Source: Phycisphaerales bacterium
GTDB taxonomy: Bacteria > Planctomycetota > Phycisphaerae > Phycisphaerales > UBA1924
Length of the DNA: 64,000 nt
Assembly: GCA_028279375.1 (NCBI GenBank)
Contig: JANQNW010000015.1
Span: 186,001 to 250,000 of the forward strand
Direction of reading: 5' to 3'
Shown: one piece after another, positions 54,571 to 64,000 of the stretch
Numbering within the stretch: position 1 is the first letter of the stretch
How the letters are laid out: every line of letters begins with the position of its first letter
Program-made: the position numbers and the translations under genes
Notes under the pieces: model-generated
What the model was told of the DNA's origin: nothing
Database searches by the model: none
The model's input: the letters and a program-made list of their open reading frames with translations, nothing else

Positions 54571-57348
54571 ATGCGTAACAGGTCGATGGCGAGCGGGCTT
54601 TCGATGGTCGATAGGAATCGCATGGCGCCGCATGGCCTGGCAGCGTTGGGATTCGTCGCGGCGCTGGCCATGATCGGCGCCCGCACGGACTCGTATCTGG
54701 CGGCGCTCGGCATCGGCCGGGGCGCCGTCGAGGAACGTCCCCCGCTTATCGACGACTTCGTCGGACCGCTTGATGTCGTCGGGATCAATGTCTCGAAACA
54801 CCGGACGTTCCAGACCAATTATCCATTCGTGAACGCCATGCGCCAATCTTCCAGCTGGCGCACGTCGAGCGCCGGTGGAGCGGAGTTCGATACGGGATTC
54901 GCGCTGCGAATCGAGAACCTCGGACTCCTCGACGCCGACGGCTATCCGCTGTACCTGCCGGTCCCGCCTTCGGACTTTCCGTCAATCGCGCTCGCGGCCG
55001 TCACTCTTGAAACCGGCGTCAATATCTTCGGTGAGGACTCGGGTTCGTACGCCATCGTGCACGCGCCGTCGCATGGCCATGTGTATGCCTACGGTGAGAA
55101 GATTGAGCTCTTCGACGCCGGCCAGGGATCGCTCGGGCTCTTTACGATCACGAGCGCGGATGACGATCGACTGGAGATCTGGGCGCCGGGCGGCGTCGGA
55201 GGCGTTCCAGAGAGCGCCGTTGTGACTCCGCCACCGGCAGCGCCGCAGACCATGAACACGAGTGTGTTTGCGAACAACGGCGAGACATACCCGGCGGGTC
55301 GCTATGTGCTTCTTTATGACGGTGTCGGCACGTTCAGCTTCGACGCCGGCGGCGAGTTCGTGGAGGACCTGAGTGCGCCGGGACGCCTGGTGATTGATCT
55401 TGCGCATCACGAGAACGGTCTTCGATTCACGATCGAGTCGTCTCAGCAGGGGGATCATGTTCGAAACATACGGCTCATGCAGGAGGCGTTCGAGCAGGTC
55501 GCCGCGCCAACGAGGCCGGTCTTCCACCCGGACTACATTGGGCTCATCGCGGATCTCGCCGGTCCGATTCGCGTCATGGACTGGCTCGATACGAACGTGA
55601 ATCAGCAGGTCGACTGGGATGATCGACGACTGCCTTCGCGCTATACACAGGCGCTGGAGTCTTCCGGCGCCGAGCGGGGTGTTGCGTGGGAGCTCCTCGT
55701 CGCGCTTGCCAATGAGTCGCAGCGGGATCTCTGGATCTGCGTGCCGCACCGGGCGACGGCCGACTACATCCAGCGCCTTGCGGAACTCTTGCGTGATCAA
55801 CTCGATCCAGCGCTGCGCGTCTGGGTCGAGTACACGAATGAAGCCTGGAATGACGACTTCGCGGCGTGGCACTGGATCGACTCGGGCCAGATCCGGCGTC
55901 AGGTGGATCCGAGGGCGAACACCTATGACCCCGACCTGACCTGGCAGGGCAACATCCCGGAAGGGTATGACTCTGGCTCCTTCAGCGCACTCGCCACGCA
56001 CGCTCGCTACGGCGCCTTCGCATCGCGTGTCTTCGAGATCTTCGAAGCGGTCTTCGGTGAGAATGAAATGGGCATGCAGGGGCGTGTCGTCCGGGTGCTC
56101 GCCGGGCATATGTCGCGACCGGAGCGCCTGGAGGAGGCGATTCCGGAATGTCCGGAGTTCGACGTCGCATCCATCGCGTGCTATTTCAGCCCGACGTCCG
56201 TCGATCAGGATGCGCTTGTCGATCTGGGAAGCGCCGTGACAAGCGAGGATGTGTATGAGGCGATCAGCTTGAACCGCATGCCGCGGCAGAAGTCGAAGAT
56301 GGAGGGTCAGGTTCGGGCGCTCTCGAGGCTCGGTTTGTCGCACTTGCCCGTGATCGCCTATGAGGGCGGACAGGCGCTGAATGCGCCGCGTTCGGCCGAT
56401 GACCTGCACGCGGTCTATCTGCAGATGCAGCGTGAGCAGCGTCTTGCTGACATGTATGTGGAGATGATCCGCTCGTTCCAGGCGATCGGACTCGATGGTC
56501 TCATTGCGTATAACCTCGATTCCGGCGGCTGGACGAATGGTTTCTGGGGACACCTGCAGGGCTCCTTTGACGATCAGGGCGCCTCGCAGAAGTGGGGCGC
56601 CTTGCGCACCCTCGAGCGTGGATTTCAGACCGGCGGCCTGCACCAGGCCGGGGCCATCGAGCAGGGGCTGGGTTCAGGCGGCGCATGGTCTTCCCCGGAG
56701 CAGGCCGGCGCCGGGAACAACCTCTACGCGACAGTCGCGCTCACCGCAGGCGATCCAACATCGGCGCCGCTTCGCCTGACCGAGTTCGGTCGAGCGGGGT
56801 CATCCGGCTGGCGTCTGCCCAAGCAGGGCGATTTCACGGGCATGATCGTGCGCGTGCAGGCGCGCGCCGCAAGCGGCGCAGCGCGCGTCCGGGAGATCCG
56901 GACGGGCGTTGGCAACGTCGAGATCGTCTCCATTCCGATCCAGGATCATCTCTTCGACGGGACGGAGCGGACGTTCGACCTCGGTGAGCACGACGTGTTG
57001 ATGGGGTCTGCCCTCTCGCTCGACGACATCCGGAATCCGGGGTTCTTCATCGAGGTCGAGTGGGAGCGTGACGGGGCGGGCGATGTGGACCTTCGTGTCG
57101 ACCTCGTTTCAGCGGCCGTGTTTTCGACTGCGCCCGTCGGCGAGAGCCATGCGTGCGCGGGAGATCTTGATGGCGATGGTCAGATCGGCGCGTCTGATGT
57201 CGCGGAGCTGCTGGCGCGATGGGGTCAGAAAGGGCCCGTCGGGGATTTGAACGAATCCGGCCAGATCGACGCCGCGGATCTCGCTTCGATCATCGGTCGC
57301 TGGGGCGTCTGCGCGCCGAGCGAGTCAAGCTCCGCGTTCTTGGAATAG
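54571..57348 (+). CDS. Secreted glycoside-hydrolase-like protein with EF-hand tail
   Basis: 925 residues. N-terminal signal region (HGLAALGFVAALAMIGA). Residues 60-310 form beta-rich domains of unknown type. The catalytic-like TIM barrel spans about 315-680: RVMDWLD, NESQRDLWICVPH, VWVEYTNEAWN (E424) and PVIAYEGGQ (E598). The spacing of two Glu, in N-E and Y-E-G settings, fits clan-A glycoside hydrolases. A beta domain of ~140 residues follows. The tail reads CAGDLDGDGQIGASDVAELLARWGQK and DLNESGQIDAADLASIIGRWGVC. Polysaccharide as substrate is inferred. TATCGT 7 nt before the ATG could give a leaderless message. Confidence 0.82.
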   Translation: MRNRSMASGLSMVDRNRMAPHGLAALGFVAALAMIGARTDSYLAALGIGRGAVEERPPLIDDFVGPLDVVGINVSKHRTFQTNYPFVNAMRQSSSWRTSSAGGAEFDTGFALRIENLGLLDADGYPLYLPVPPSDFPSIALAAVTLETGVNIFGEDSGSYAIVHAPSHGHVYAYGEKIELFDAGQGSLGLFTITSADDDRLEIWAPGGVGGVPESAVVTPPPAAPQTMNTSVFANNGETYPAGRYVLLYDGVGTFSFDAGGEFVEDLSAPGRLVIDLAHHENGLRFTIESSQQGDHVRNIRLMQEAFEQVAAPTRPVFHPDYIGLIADLAGPIRVMDWLDTNVNQQVDWDDRRLPSRYTQALESSGAERGVAWELLVALANESQRDLWICVPHRATADYIQRLAELLRDQLDPALRVWVEYTNEAWNDDFAAWHWIDSGQIRRQVDPRANTYDPDLTWQGNIPEGYDSGSFSALATHARYGAFASRVFEIFEAVFGENEMGMQGRVVRVLAGHMSRPERLEEAIPECPEFDVASIACYFSPTSVDQDALVDLGSAVTSEDVYEAISLNRMPRQKSKMEGQVRALSRLGLSHLPVIAYEGGQALNAPRSADDLHAVYLQMQREQRLADMYVEMIRSFQAIGLDGLIAYNLDSGGWTNGFWGHLQGSFDDQGASQKWGALRTLERGFQTGGLHQAGAIEQGLGSGGAWSSPEQAGAGNNLYATVALTAGDPTSAPLRLTEFGRAGSSGWRLPKQGDFTGMIVRVQARAASGAARVREIRTGVGNVEIVSIPIQDHLFDGTERTFDLGEHDVLMGSALSLDDIRNPGFFIEVEWERDGAGDVDLRVDLVSAAVFSTAPVGESHACAGDLDGDGQIGASDVAELLARWGQKGPVGDLNESGQIDAADLASIIGRWGVCAPSESSSAFLE

Positions 57349-57451
57349 ACGCTCTCGAGACGATTTCGGACGCCTTCGAGATCCTGAAGTCGAGCTTTCC
57401 GGTAGACGCCGCTGCACCCATAGAAGCGCAGCGCCCAGGTCTGCGCCGAGT

Positions 57452-57480
57452 CCGAGAACAGCGCACAGGTTGGTTCTCGG
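57452..57480. terminator. Hairpin between two large secreted-protein genes
   Basis: Perfect 8-bp inverted repeat CCGAGAAC / GTTCTCGG with a 13-nt spacer. It lies ~100 nt after the stop at 57348, in a 294-nt gap that otherwise shows nothing clear. No T-run follows, so this is a weak terminator call. Confidence 0.35.
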
Positions 57481-57642
57481 GCGCCCCGATTTCCCTACAA
57501 AGCGCAGGCCTCCCCTGACTGGAGCACTTGCGAAAGTGTCGCCTCACCGGAGATTCGGCAATGCCGATAGTGACTGCAGACCTTTCGCCACTGGCGATCT
57601 GCGCGATCGGTCTGATCGTCCAGAGGACGTCAGTGTTTGCTT

Positions 57643-60567
57643 ATGTTCAGACGTCGCCGCACATCTCGAGCGGAGTTCCCGCCCGGCCTTCCAGGCCTTC
57701 GGGTTCGCCATGAAAGCGCTCCGGCGCCGCCGGACGCTGCGCGATCACATCGCGCACTCCAGCTCGAATCGCTCGAGCCACGCATTCTGCTGAGCGCGGC
57801 GCTTGATGTCGTCTTCATCGACTCCGAAGTCGACGACATCGAACTCCTCAGACGCGCCGCCGGTGATGACGCGGTCGTCATCGTCGCAGACGCAAATCTG
57901 AACGGCGCCGATGATGCGATTGAACAGATCGTCACCGAACTCAAGCGACTTGAACTCCGTGCGCGCACTCTCACAATTCTCTCGCACGGGGACGAGGGCG
58001 CCATTCAACTCGCTGGCGAGACAGTGGGCGCATCAAGTATCGACGGCGGCGCATGGTCGCAACTGAGCGGTCATTTGTCGGACGATGCGAATGTGTACCT
58101 GTATGGATGCAACGTCGCACACGGCCAGGGCCAGGCGCTGCTCAACGCCATTTCAGAAGCGACGGGCGCCGATGTCTTCGGATCCGACGATCTGACAGGT
58201 GAGGGCGGCGACTGGATTCTCGAGATCGCATCGGCCGGCGCCGACGGTGCGCCGGGGCCTGAAGGTCCGCTCTCGCATCAGATCCTGGCTGGGTACGCCG
58301 CGACGCTCGCCGGCCCAACGGCCGCATATGACGAGGCGGCCACGGACGAAGACACGTCTCTCACCGTCTCCGCCGCGGACGGCGTGCTTTCCAATGACAC
58401 GAATGATCCTGCGCTCGATCTCACGGTCCCGGGTTTCTCGATCGATCACGACGCCGGACAGGACGATGACGGGGACAGCTTCTGGGAGAGCATCGTCGGC
58501 GGTTACAACTTCTCGCTGCATGCGTCCGTGACGCGCGAGCTCAACCCGATGACGAATTACTTCGGCATCACCGCGTCATATTCGTTCACGGGCGCCGGCG
58601 GCGGCACGAACTTCTCGCTCGAGGCATTCCCGGGCAATCCGACGAATGATCCGGTCACCTTCGAACTCTGGTTCAGACCGAGCGACCTCGTCGGGCAGCA
58701 CGTGCTGTGGGAGACCGGCGCCACAGGCGATGGCGTCTCCATCAGCATTCTCAATGACGAGTTGCACTTCAAGGTCAAGGACAGCGGCACGAACGCGCAG
58801 CTCAGCGGCGCCGGTGTGACGGATCAGGAATTCAATCACGTCGTCGGTGTGATCGACAAGGGCGGCCTTGGCGGCGCCAACGCCAACACTGATGTCTATC
58901 TCTACCTCGATGGTCAGCTCATCGACGTTCGGTTTGACGTCGCCAACCTCAACGACTGGGCGGGGGGCAATGCGGCGGGCATCGGCGTTGTCAACAGCGG
59001 CATCAATTTCCCAAGCGGCGGCGCCTTCATCGGTGAGATCGCACGCTTCCGCATGTATGAGTTCGCGCTCACTGCCGAGGAGGCCCTGCAGAACTTCGAA
59101 ACGCTTACCGTGCCCAACTACGGCCTCACGATTGTCGACTTTGACAGCGCCGGCGCCGTCGGGCACCTGACGCTCGGAGAGACCGGCGCGTACATCTACG
59201 ACTCCGCGGGAGCGCTTGATCATCTCAACGTCGGCGAGACGGCTATCGAGACGTTCACCTATCGCGTGGAGGATTCGCTCGGCGCCATCAGCACGGGCAC
59301 GCTGCAGATCTCCGTTATCGGCGTGAACGATGGTCCGGTCGCGACTGGAATCGACGATGTGTCGCTTCTTGAGGACGATCCGTCGATCACGCTCGAACTG
59401 CTTGGCGCCTTCGCGGATGTCGATGACGAGGCGCTGACCTTCGAACTCGTCGATATCGTCGGCGATCCGGCATTTGAATCGATCGATCTCGACGCCGCCA
59501 GCGGCGCGCTTCTGCTGGCGCCGGCGCCTGAGCAGAGCGGATCGGTCACGATCACGGTGCGCGCGACGGATTCATCCGGCGCCAGCGCTCAGCAGTCATT
59601 CGACGCCACGATCGGCGCCGTCAACGATGCGCCCAGCGTGAGGGCCCCAAGCGCGATCGACACCGAGGTCGAGGTCGTCTTCAGCGCCGAGAGCGGCACG
59701 ATGATCAGCGTCGACGACATCGACTCGGCGAACACGCTCGTTCGTCTCGATCTGGTCGCCGAGAACGGGTTCATTACGGTCGATGACGCCGGCGGCGTGA
59801 TCTTCACGAAGGGCGACGGCGTCCTGGATGACGAAATCCGCATCATCGGGACGCTCGATGAGATCAACTTCGCGATCAACAATCTCCGCTTCAAGCCGGA
59901 GCAGGAATCCGCGAGCCTCCTCGTGACCCTCAATGATCTCGGCGCAACCGGCGCCGGCGGCGAGAAGACCGCCAGTGCGCTCGTGAACATAAACTTCGAG
60001 GAGATGGAGCAGGAAGTGCGGGCGCCGTTGATCGAGACGACCCGGGAGCGCGTGGTTTTCGTCAATGTGGAGCGATCGGAGATTCAGACGCCCATTCGCG
60101 AGCCGTCGGCCCCTGAGATCTTCGCCGTCCGCACACCCGCGGCGTTCATTGCGCCGCTGACTCCTGATTTCTCTCAGCCGGCGGGCTTCGGCTTCCCGGC
60201 CCGGAGTGACGCCGCGCAGATCGAGATCGAAGCTGAGGAGGGCGGCGTCCCGGCGGAGTCGGAGGCTGCCGGGGAGTTTGAACTCGCCGGCGCCGCCGCC
60301 GGCGCTGCGCAGAGGGATGAGCAGGAATCAGGCGATGATGGCGAGGATCAGGCCTCGCCGTCAGAGCCTGTGCTGAGCGACGCGACCGAGGACGAGTTGC
60401 ATTCATCCGCGATTGACGCGCCGGTGTTCATGCGCCCGAATCCGCTTGAAACGGGGCTGGAGGAACTCACCGCGCGCGACGCCGCGGCCATTGCGTTGCT
60501 GCCGCTCCTGGCGATGCAGCGCGTTCGACATGAGCAACAGGACAATCGACGCCGACCTGCCGCATAA
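57643..60567 (+). CDS. DUF4347/LamG/cadherin-like surface protein with LEPR-x-LL start
   Basis: 974 residues from ATG 57643. Near residue 44 is LEPRILLSA, the LEPR-x-LL motif found at the N-terminus of large planctomycete surface proteins in place of a normal signal. DUF4347 follows (about 54-225; DVVFIDSEVDDIELLR, LTILSHGDEGAIQLAG, VYLYGCNVAHGQGQALL). A LamG/concanavalin-like domain is around 290-480 (FELWFRPSDLVGQHVLWETG, NHVVGVIDKGG). Cadherin-like or VCBS repeats come after (ESIDLDAASGALLLAPAPEQSGS, TITVRATDSSGAS). The last ~200 residues are acidic, Ala/Glu-rich and low complexity. Probably a cell-surface adhesin. Confidence 0.85.
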   Translation: MFRRRRTSRAEFPPGLPGLRVRHESAPAPPDAARSHRALQLESLEPRILLSAALDVVFIDSEVDDIELLRRAAGDDAVVIVADANLNGADDAIEQIVTELKRLELRARTLTILSHGDEGAIQLAGETVGASSIDGGAWSQLSGHLSDDANVYLYGCNVAHGQGQALLNAISEATGADVFGSDDLTGEGGDWILEIASAGADGAPGPEGPLSHQILAGYAATLAGPTAAYDEAATDEDTSLTVSAADGVLSNDTNDPALDLTVPGFSIDHDAGQDDDGDSFWESIVGGYNFSLHASVTRELNPMTNYFGITASYSFTGAGGGTNFSLEAFPGNPTNDPVTFELWFRPSDLVGQHVLWETGATGDGVSISILNDELHFKVKDSGTNAQLSGAGVTDQEFNHVVGVIDKGGLGGANANTDVYLYLDGQLIDVRFDVANLNDWAGGNAAGIGVVNSGINFPSGGAFIGEIARFRMYEFALTAEEALQNFETLTVPNYGLTIVDFDSAGAVGHLTLGETGAYIYDSAGALDHLNVGETAIETFTYRVEDSLGAISTGTLQISVIGVNDGPVATGIDDVSLLEDDPSITLELLGAFADVDDEALTFELVDIVGDPAFESIDLDAASGALLLAPAPEQSGSVTITVRATDSSGASAQQSFDATIGAVNDAPSVRAPSAIDTEVEVVFSAESGTMISVDDIDSANTLVRLDLVAENGFITVDDAGGVIFTKGDGVLDDEIRIIGTLDEINFAINNLRFKPEQESASLLVTLNDLGATGAGGEKTASALVNINFEEMEQEVRAPLIETTRERVVFVNVERSEIQTPIREPSAPEIFAVRTPAAFIAPLTPDFSQPAGFGFPARSDAAQIEIEAEEGGVPAESEAAGEFELAGAAAGAAQRDEQESGDDGEDQASPSEPVLSDATEDELHSSAIDAPVFMRPNPLETGLEELTARDAAAIALLPLLAMQRVRHEQQDNRRRPAA

Positions 60568-60595
60568 GGTCGAATAGCGGCGCTGACACGAGCCG

Positions 60596-61810
60596 CTACT
60601 GATACTGAATGTCGTAGACGAGACGCTTCTCGGCGTCCCGACTCCAGGTCAGTCGCACGGGCACGCGCAGGTTCAGTACCTCGATCGAAGGCGGAAGCCC
60701 CGGCGCCTCCGGCGGATTGAAGATGAGTTCACTTGTCTTGCGCTTGACGTCGGTCGGCGGGGCTTCGAAGTAGCGGTCATCGTCGCTCGAGAAGCTGCGG
60801 ATGGCCCCATGCTCGTATCGCAGCAGCAAGAAGCCATCATCACGGAGACGCCGCTTCAGCTCTTCGACGCTAACGACATCGACGCCGCCCGAATCGAGCG
60901 ATCGCATGCCCTCGGCCATGAACTCGAGGCGCTCCGTCGCAGCTGAGATCGGATCCGGCTCGAGTTCGAGCATGAAGTCGATCCACGCGTCCTCGAACGG
61001 TTGCAGATCGCGTGATCCGAACACCTCCTCGAACGCGCGCTCGCTCTGTCTCCCGGCGGCGACGAGCTTGAGATAGCGATTGAATGCAGGCTCGTATCGG
61101 CCGCCGCGCGCATGGACCAGGAAGTGAGCGACGGCCCAGGATTGTGAGTATTGCAGCCCGGCATCCGGATGACCTGAACTCAGGCGCGCGTTCCATCGCT
61201 CCTGTGTCATGCGAATCAGCGTTCGAAACGGAATGTGCTCATCCCGCTTGATCGCCTCGACGACGCTCATGAGGCGTCCTTCCGGGACGAGTCCGAGCTT
61301 GAGACGCCCACGTATGAGCAGACCATGTCCGAAGTACTCGGCGACGCCCTCATTCACCCAGGGGGGCACGTCGTCGCCGAGCCGGAGAAACGCGAACTGG
61401 TGAAACCCCTCATGCTGAAGCACATGCCACAGGCGCGAGGTGTCCTTGCCGTTGACCCAGGTCGCGAGTCCCTCGTCTCCGTCGGAGCTCCAGAAGAACA
61501 TGCCGCCTGAGTTGGTGGCGTTGATGCCCTTGCGCGCCAGACCGATCAGATAGTCCTCTTCGTCGGCAAAGAGGTAGAGATTCGAGCGCGTGTTGTTACG
61601 TGGGTTGAATCCCTTGAATCGACGCGTGAACTCGGCGTACACGGCGTCCATGTGTTTCGCCACGTCGCGCGCGCTGCGTGGCTCGAGATTCGTATGCACG
61701 TTGTAATGGCGGCTCTTGAAGGTCTCGAGCCCATCGCCGTGCCCGCCGGTGGCGACAGCGCCCAGGATCGAAACAAGGATCGCCGTCACAATCAGTGTCG
61801 CGATTCGCAT
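60596..61810 (-). CDS. DUF1570-type zinc-peptidase-like protein
   Basis: 404 residues with a signal peptide (RIATLIVTAILVSILGAVATG). YNVHTNLEPRSARDVAKHMDAVYAEF is the usual N-terminal segment of the family. The gluzincin motif is H133-E-G-F-H137, with the third ligand E154 in PPWVNEGVAEYF. It is therefore probably an active secreted metallopeptidase. WAVAHFLVHARGGRYEPAFNRYL and DAWIDFMLELEPDP are family landmarks. It is convergent with the DUF4347 gene. Substrate unknown. Confidence 0.85.
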   Translation of the reverse strand: MRIATLIVTAILVSILGAVATGGHGDGLETFKSRHYNVHTNLEPRSARDVAKHMDAVYAEFTRRFKGFNPRNNTRSNLYLFADEEDYLIGLARKGINATNSGGMFFWSSDGDEGLATWVNGKDTSRLWHVLQHEGFHQFAFLRLGDDVPPWVNEGVAEYFGHGLLIRGRLKLGLVPEGRLMSVVEAIKRDEHIPFRTLIRMTQERWNARLSSGHPDAGLQYSQSWAVAHFLVHARGGRYEPAFNRYLKLVAAGRQSERAFEEVFGSRDLQPFEDAWIDFMLELEPDPISAATERLEFMAEGMRSLDSGGVDVVSVEELKRRLRDDGFLLLRYEHGAIRSFSSDDDRYFEAPPTDVKRKTSELIFNPPEAPGLPPSIEVLNLRVPVRLTWSRDAEKRLVYDIQYQ

Positions 61811-61904
61811 GAGGTCACTCCCGCTGACGGGACGATTGGCGGATCGTAGGGCGCGAGCCGCAGAAGAACGGTCTGCCCATCAGCCTATTGCAGGAGCGCA
61901 TGAA

Positions 61905-64000
61905 TTACGACGTGAACCTGGATGAGAACGCGCGCGCCGCATCGAGAGCCGCTGGGATGTTCTCCGGCTGCGTTCCGCCGCCTTGGGCAGAGTCAGGACG
62001 TCCGCCCCCTTTGCCTCCGCAGGCGCCCGCAGCCTCGCGCACCCAGTCGCCTGCCTTGAGTCCGGCGCCAACGAGGTCTTTCGGCACATTCGCGACGATC
62101 ACGACCTTGCCCGCCTCATCATCAACGCTCATGAGCATGACGGCCGCGCTCTCGCGCTTCGACCGGATCGTGTCCATCGCGGCAAGCAGCGCGTCCCTGT
62201 CGCCGCATGCAGCTTCGATCTGCGCGACAATCGCGTCGCCGGATGCTGATTCGGCGATCGCCCGAGCCTCATCGACGGAGGCGCCGCGCTCCGCCTTCGC
62301 CGCGGCCTTGCGTGATTCCTTCAATCTGGAGCGCAGCTGATCGAGCGCCGACACGATGTTCCGCCGCGCCGGATAGGGAATCACGACATCGTCGATGAGA
62401 TGCGCGATCTCGCCGACTTCCTTCTCAAGCGCCTCGCCTTCGAGCTTGGCGTCGCGCGCGACCCGCTCCTGAATCACCTTGCCGAGTTCGATCGCGGAGA
62501 TTGCATCCTCGCCGGTGATCGCGACCACGCGGCGGACGCCCTTGGCGACGGGCGACTCCTCGATGATGGCGAAGCCGCCGATCTCCTTCGTTGAGGCGAC
62601 ATGCGTGCCGCCGCAGAACTCGATCGAAAGCGAGCGCCACTCCTCTGAATCCGGCGCCGCGACGAGGGCGCTGACCGGCGCGCCGATCGAGACGATGCGC
62701 ACCGGATCGGGATAGGTTTCACCGAAGACCGCGCGCAGGCCGTTGATCGCTTTTCCCTCCGCCAGCGGCGCAGGCTCGGCAGAAACATGCAGGTCGAGAT
62801 CGATCTGCTTGCGAACCAACTGTTCAATGCGATCCGCATCCTCAGGCGAGAGGGCGCCGTGGCTGCTGTAGTCGAAGCGCAGTCGGGCCTCGGCGACGAG
62901 TGACCCCTTCTGATCGCTCTTCTCGTCAACGACCTCGCGCAGACCGAAGTTGAGCAGGTGCGTCGCCGTGTGGTTGGACATGACCTTCGCGCGTCGATCC
63001 TGATCGACTTTCGCCTTCACGCCGTCGCCGACGCGGAGCACGCCCTTGCGCATCTGCCCGAAGTGCAAGACGAACCCTCCGAAGGTCTTCGTCGATTCGA
63101 CGTCGAACTCGCCACCCGATCGCGGCAGCAGCGCACCGGTGTCGCCCACTTGGCCGCCCATCTCCGCGTAGAAGCACGTCTTGTCCAGAACGATCCCGAA
63201 CCGGTCCGTCGGTCGCTTCGTGGACGCGTCGAGATCCTCATCGAAGTCCGTGCCGTTCCAGATCGCCCGGATTGTGGCGGAGATGGGCTTCAACTCGAAC
63301 TTGGAGGCGTCGTCCGTCTCCTTGATGTTCATGTGACGCAGCTGCGCAACAGCTTCCGTCGGAAGCGTCGAAGCCGGATGGGCCTCGTCCGCGTGCGCGC
63401 CGCCAGTTCGCGCGCGCTCCCGCGCGGCCTCCATCTCGCGCTCGAACCCCGCGACATCGACCGTCATCCCACGCTCTTCCGCCATCACCTGTGTGAGATC
63501 AACGGGGAAGCCGTAGGTGTCGTGCAGCTTGAACGCGTCGGCGCCGCTGACTTCGTTGTTGTTCTTCGTCGCGTGCCCCGCCGCCTCATCAAAGAGCGCA
63601 ATGCCGCGATCAAGCGTGCGTCCGAACGCCTCTTCCTCGTCTCGGATGACGTCGATGACCTCCTTCGTCCGGTCGCGCAGCTCGGGGAACGCCTCGGCCA
63701 TTGTCTCGATCACCGTCGGCGCGATCTCACAGAGGAAGGACCCCTGCACACCGAGCGTCTGGCGCCCATGACGCACGGCGCGACGGAGAATTCGTCGAAG
63801 CACGTACCCGCGCCCTTCATTGGAAGGCTCTGCGCCGTCGGCGATCGCAAACGTCAGCGTGCGCACATGATCGGCGATCACGCGATAGGCGATGTCCACC
63901 GGATCCGTCAGCGAACCTCCGTACGCGCGGGCCCCGCAGATCTGCTTGATCGCGCCGAAGATCGGCATGAAGAGATCCGTGTCGTAGTTGCTGTGCTTGC
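61905..64000 (-). CDS. alaS: Alanyl-tRNA synthetase (C-terminal part, N-terminus outside window)
   Basis: The frame is open to the window edge, giving 698 residues of the usual ~870. Before the first Met in the window it reads KHSNYDTDLF, which matches AlaRS upstream of MPIFGAIKQICG. The tRNA-recognition segment is followed by the editing domain: HTATHLLNFGLREV and FCGGTHV carry the zinc-binding residues. The C-Ala domain ends in ...KAGDWVREAAGACGGKGGGRPDSAQGGG, as in other AlaRS. It charges tRNA-Ala and hydrolyses mischarged Ser/Gly-tRNA-Ala. Confidence 0.97.
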   Translation of the reverse strand, partial: KHSNYDTDLFMPIFGAIKQICGARAYGGSLTDPVDIAYRVIADHVRTLTFAIADGAEPSNEGRGYVLRRILRRAVRHGRQTLGVQGSFLCEIAPTVIETMAEAFPELRDRTKEVIDVIRDEEEAFGRTLDRGIALFDEAAGHATKNNNEVSGADAFKLHDTYGFPVDLTQVMAEERGMTVDVAGFEREMEAARERARTGGAHADEAHPASTLPTEAVAQLRHMNIKETDDASKFELKPISATIRAIWNGTDFDEDLDASTKRPTDRFGIVLDKTCFYAEMGGQVGDTGALLPRSGGEFDVESTKTFGGFVLHFGQMRKGVLRVGDGVKAKVDQDRRAKVMSNHTATHLLNFGLREVVDEKSDQKGSLVAEARLRFDYSSHGALSPEDADRIEQLVRKQIDLDLHVSAEPAPLAEGKAINGLRAVFGETYPDPVRIVSIGAPVSALVAAPDSEEWRSLSIEFCGGTHVASTKEIGGFAIIEESPVAKGVRRVVAITGEDAISAIELGKVIQERVARDAKLEGEALEKEVGEIAHLIDDVVIPYPARRNIVSALDQLRSRLKESRKAAAKAERGASVDEARAIAESASGDAIVAQIEAACGDRDALLAAMDTIRSKRESAAVMLMSVDDEAGKVVIVANVPKDLVGAGLKAGDWVREAAGACGGKGGGRPDSAQGGGTQPENIPAALDAARAFSSRFTS

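Noticed and set aside
54982..56643. 553-residue minus-strand frame opposite the glycoside-hydrolase-like gene
   Set aside because: Antisense shadow; the plus strand has signal peptide, active-site motifs and EF-hand tail in one frame.
57349..57642. Small coding region between the two large secreted-protein genes
   Set aside because: Short frames here have no ribosome site or recognisable composition; only a hairpin is supported.

Overview
The window looks like a chromosome segment from a Gram-negative, GC-rich bacterium of the Planctomycetota, most likely class Phycisphaerae. The evidence is a combination of markers: secreted proteins ending in paired EF-hand (dockerin-like) repeats that finish in WGPC; proteins ending in a P-x-P-G-A-A...L-L-G-L...R-R-K-R sorting tag; an LEPR-x-LL N-terminal motif; ECF-like sigma factors translationally coupled to Ser/Thr kinases with TPR tails; and an outer-membrane lipid transport (MlaEFD) operon. 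No single marker proves the assignment. I see no rRNA, CRISPR array, insertion sequence or prophage. One tRNA (Asn, GUU) is present.

Layout. 0-9 kb: end of an FtsX-like permease, two lipoproteins, a modABC molybdate importer, and a giant MscS/MscK-type channel. 9-18 kb: amino-acid permease, PD40-sensor kinase, CpcT-like lipoprotein, a VOC protein and TetR regulator with a palindromic operator, a serine hydrolase-TPR fusion, and an acyl-CoA desaturase. 18-19.5 kb: two RRM RNA-binding paralogues with similar 5' leaders. 19.6-24.7 kb: MlaE-MlaF-MlaD-auxiliary lipoprotein operon and an S10 peptidase. 25-31 kb: a DM13-domain protein and a 1526-residue FG-GAP protein. 31.3-41.3 kb: two sigma-kinase pairs flanking four small secreted proteins. 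41.5-43 kb: a relatively AT-rich two-gene unit (KNPxAVALG-type small protein plus serine-dehydrogenase-type protease) beside tRNA-Asn. 43-50.5 kb: core translation genes (rpmE, prfA, lepA) mixed with a caspase-like secreted protein, a transglutaminase-fold protein and a TRIC-type channel. 50.5-61.8 kb: mainly secreted proteins (SGNH hydrolase, CapA-like, glycoside-hydrolase-like, DUF4347/LamG giant, zinc-peptidase-like). 61.9-64 kb: the C-terminal part of alaS, running off the window.

Common themes. Many products are exported and carry C-terminal EF-hand or sorting tags, so much of the region serves the cell surface. Several genes have a TAnnnT-like -10 hexamer only 5-8 nt before the start codon, which suggests leaderless mRNAs. 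G/C strand bias appears to reverse between about 18 and 53 kb in hand-counted lines.

Most notable candidates are a caspase-like protein whose Cys and His segments are in permuted order, a transglutaminase fold that has lost its catalytic triad, the shared leaders of the RRM genes, the Cys-bracketed EF-hand tags, and the sigma-kinase pairs around the sorting-tag cluster. All are read by eye and no database search was run.
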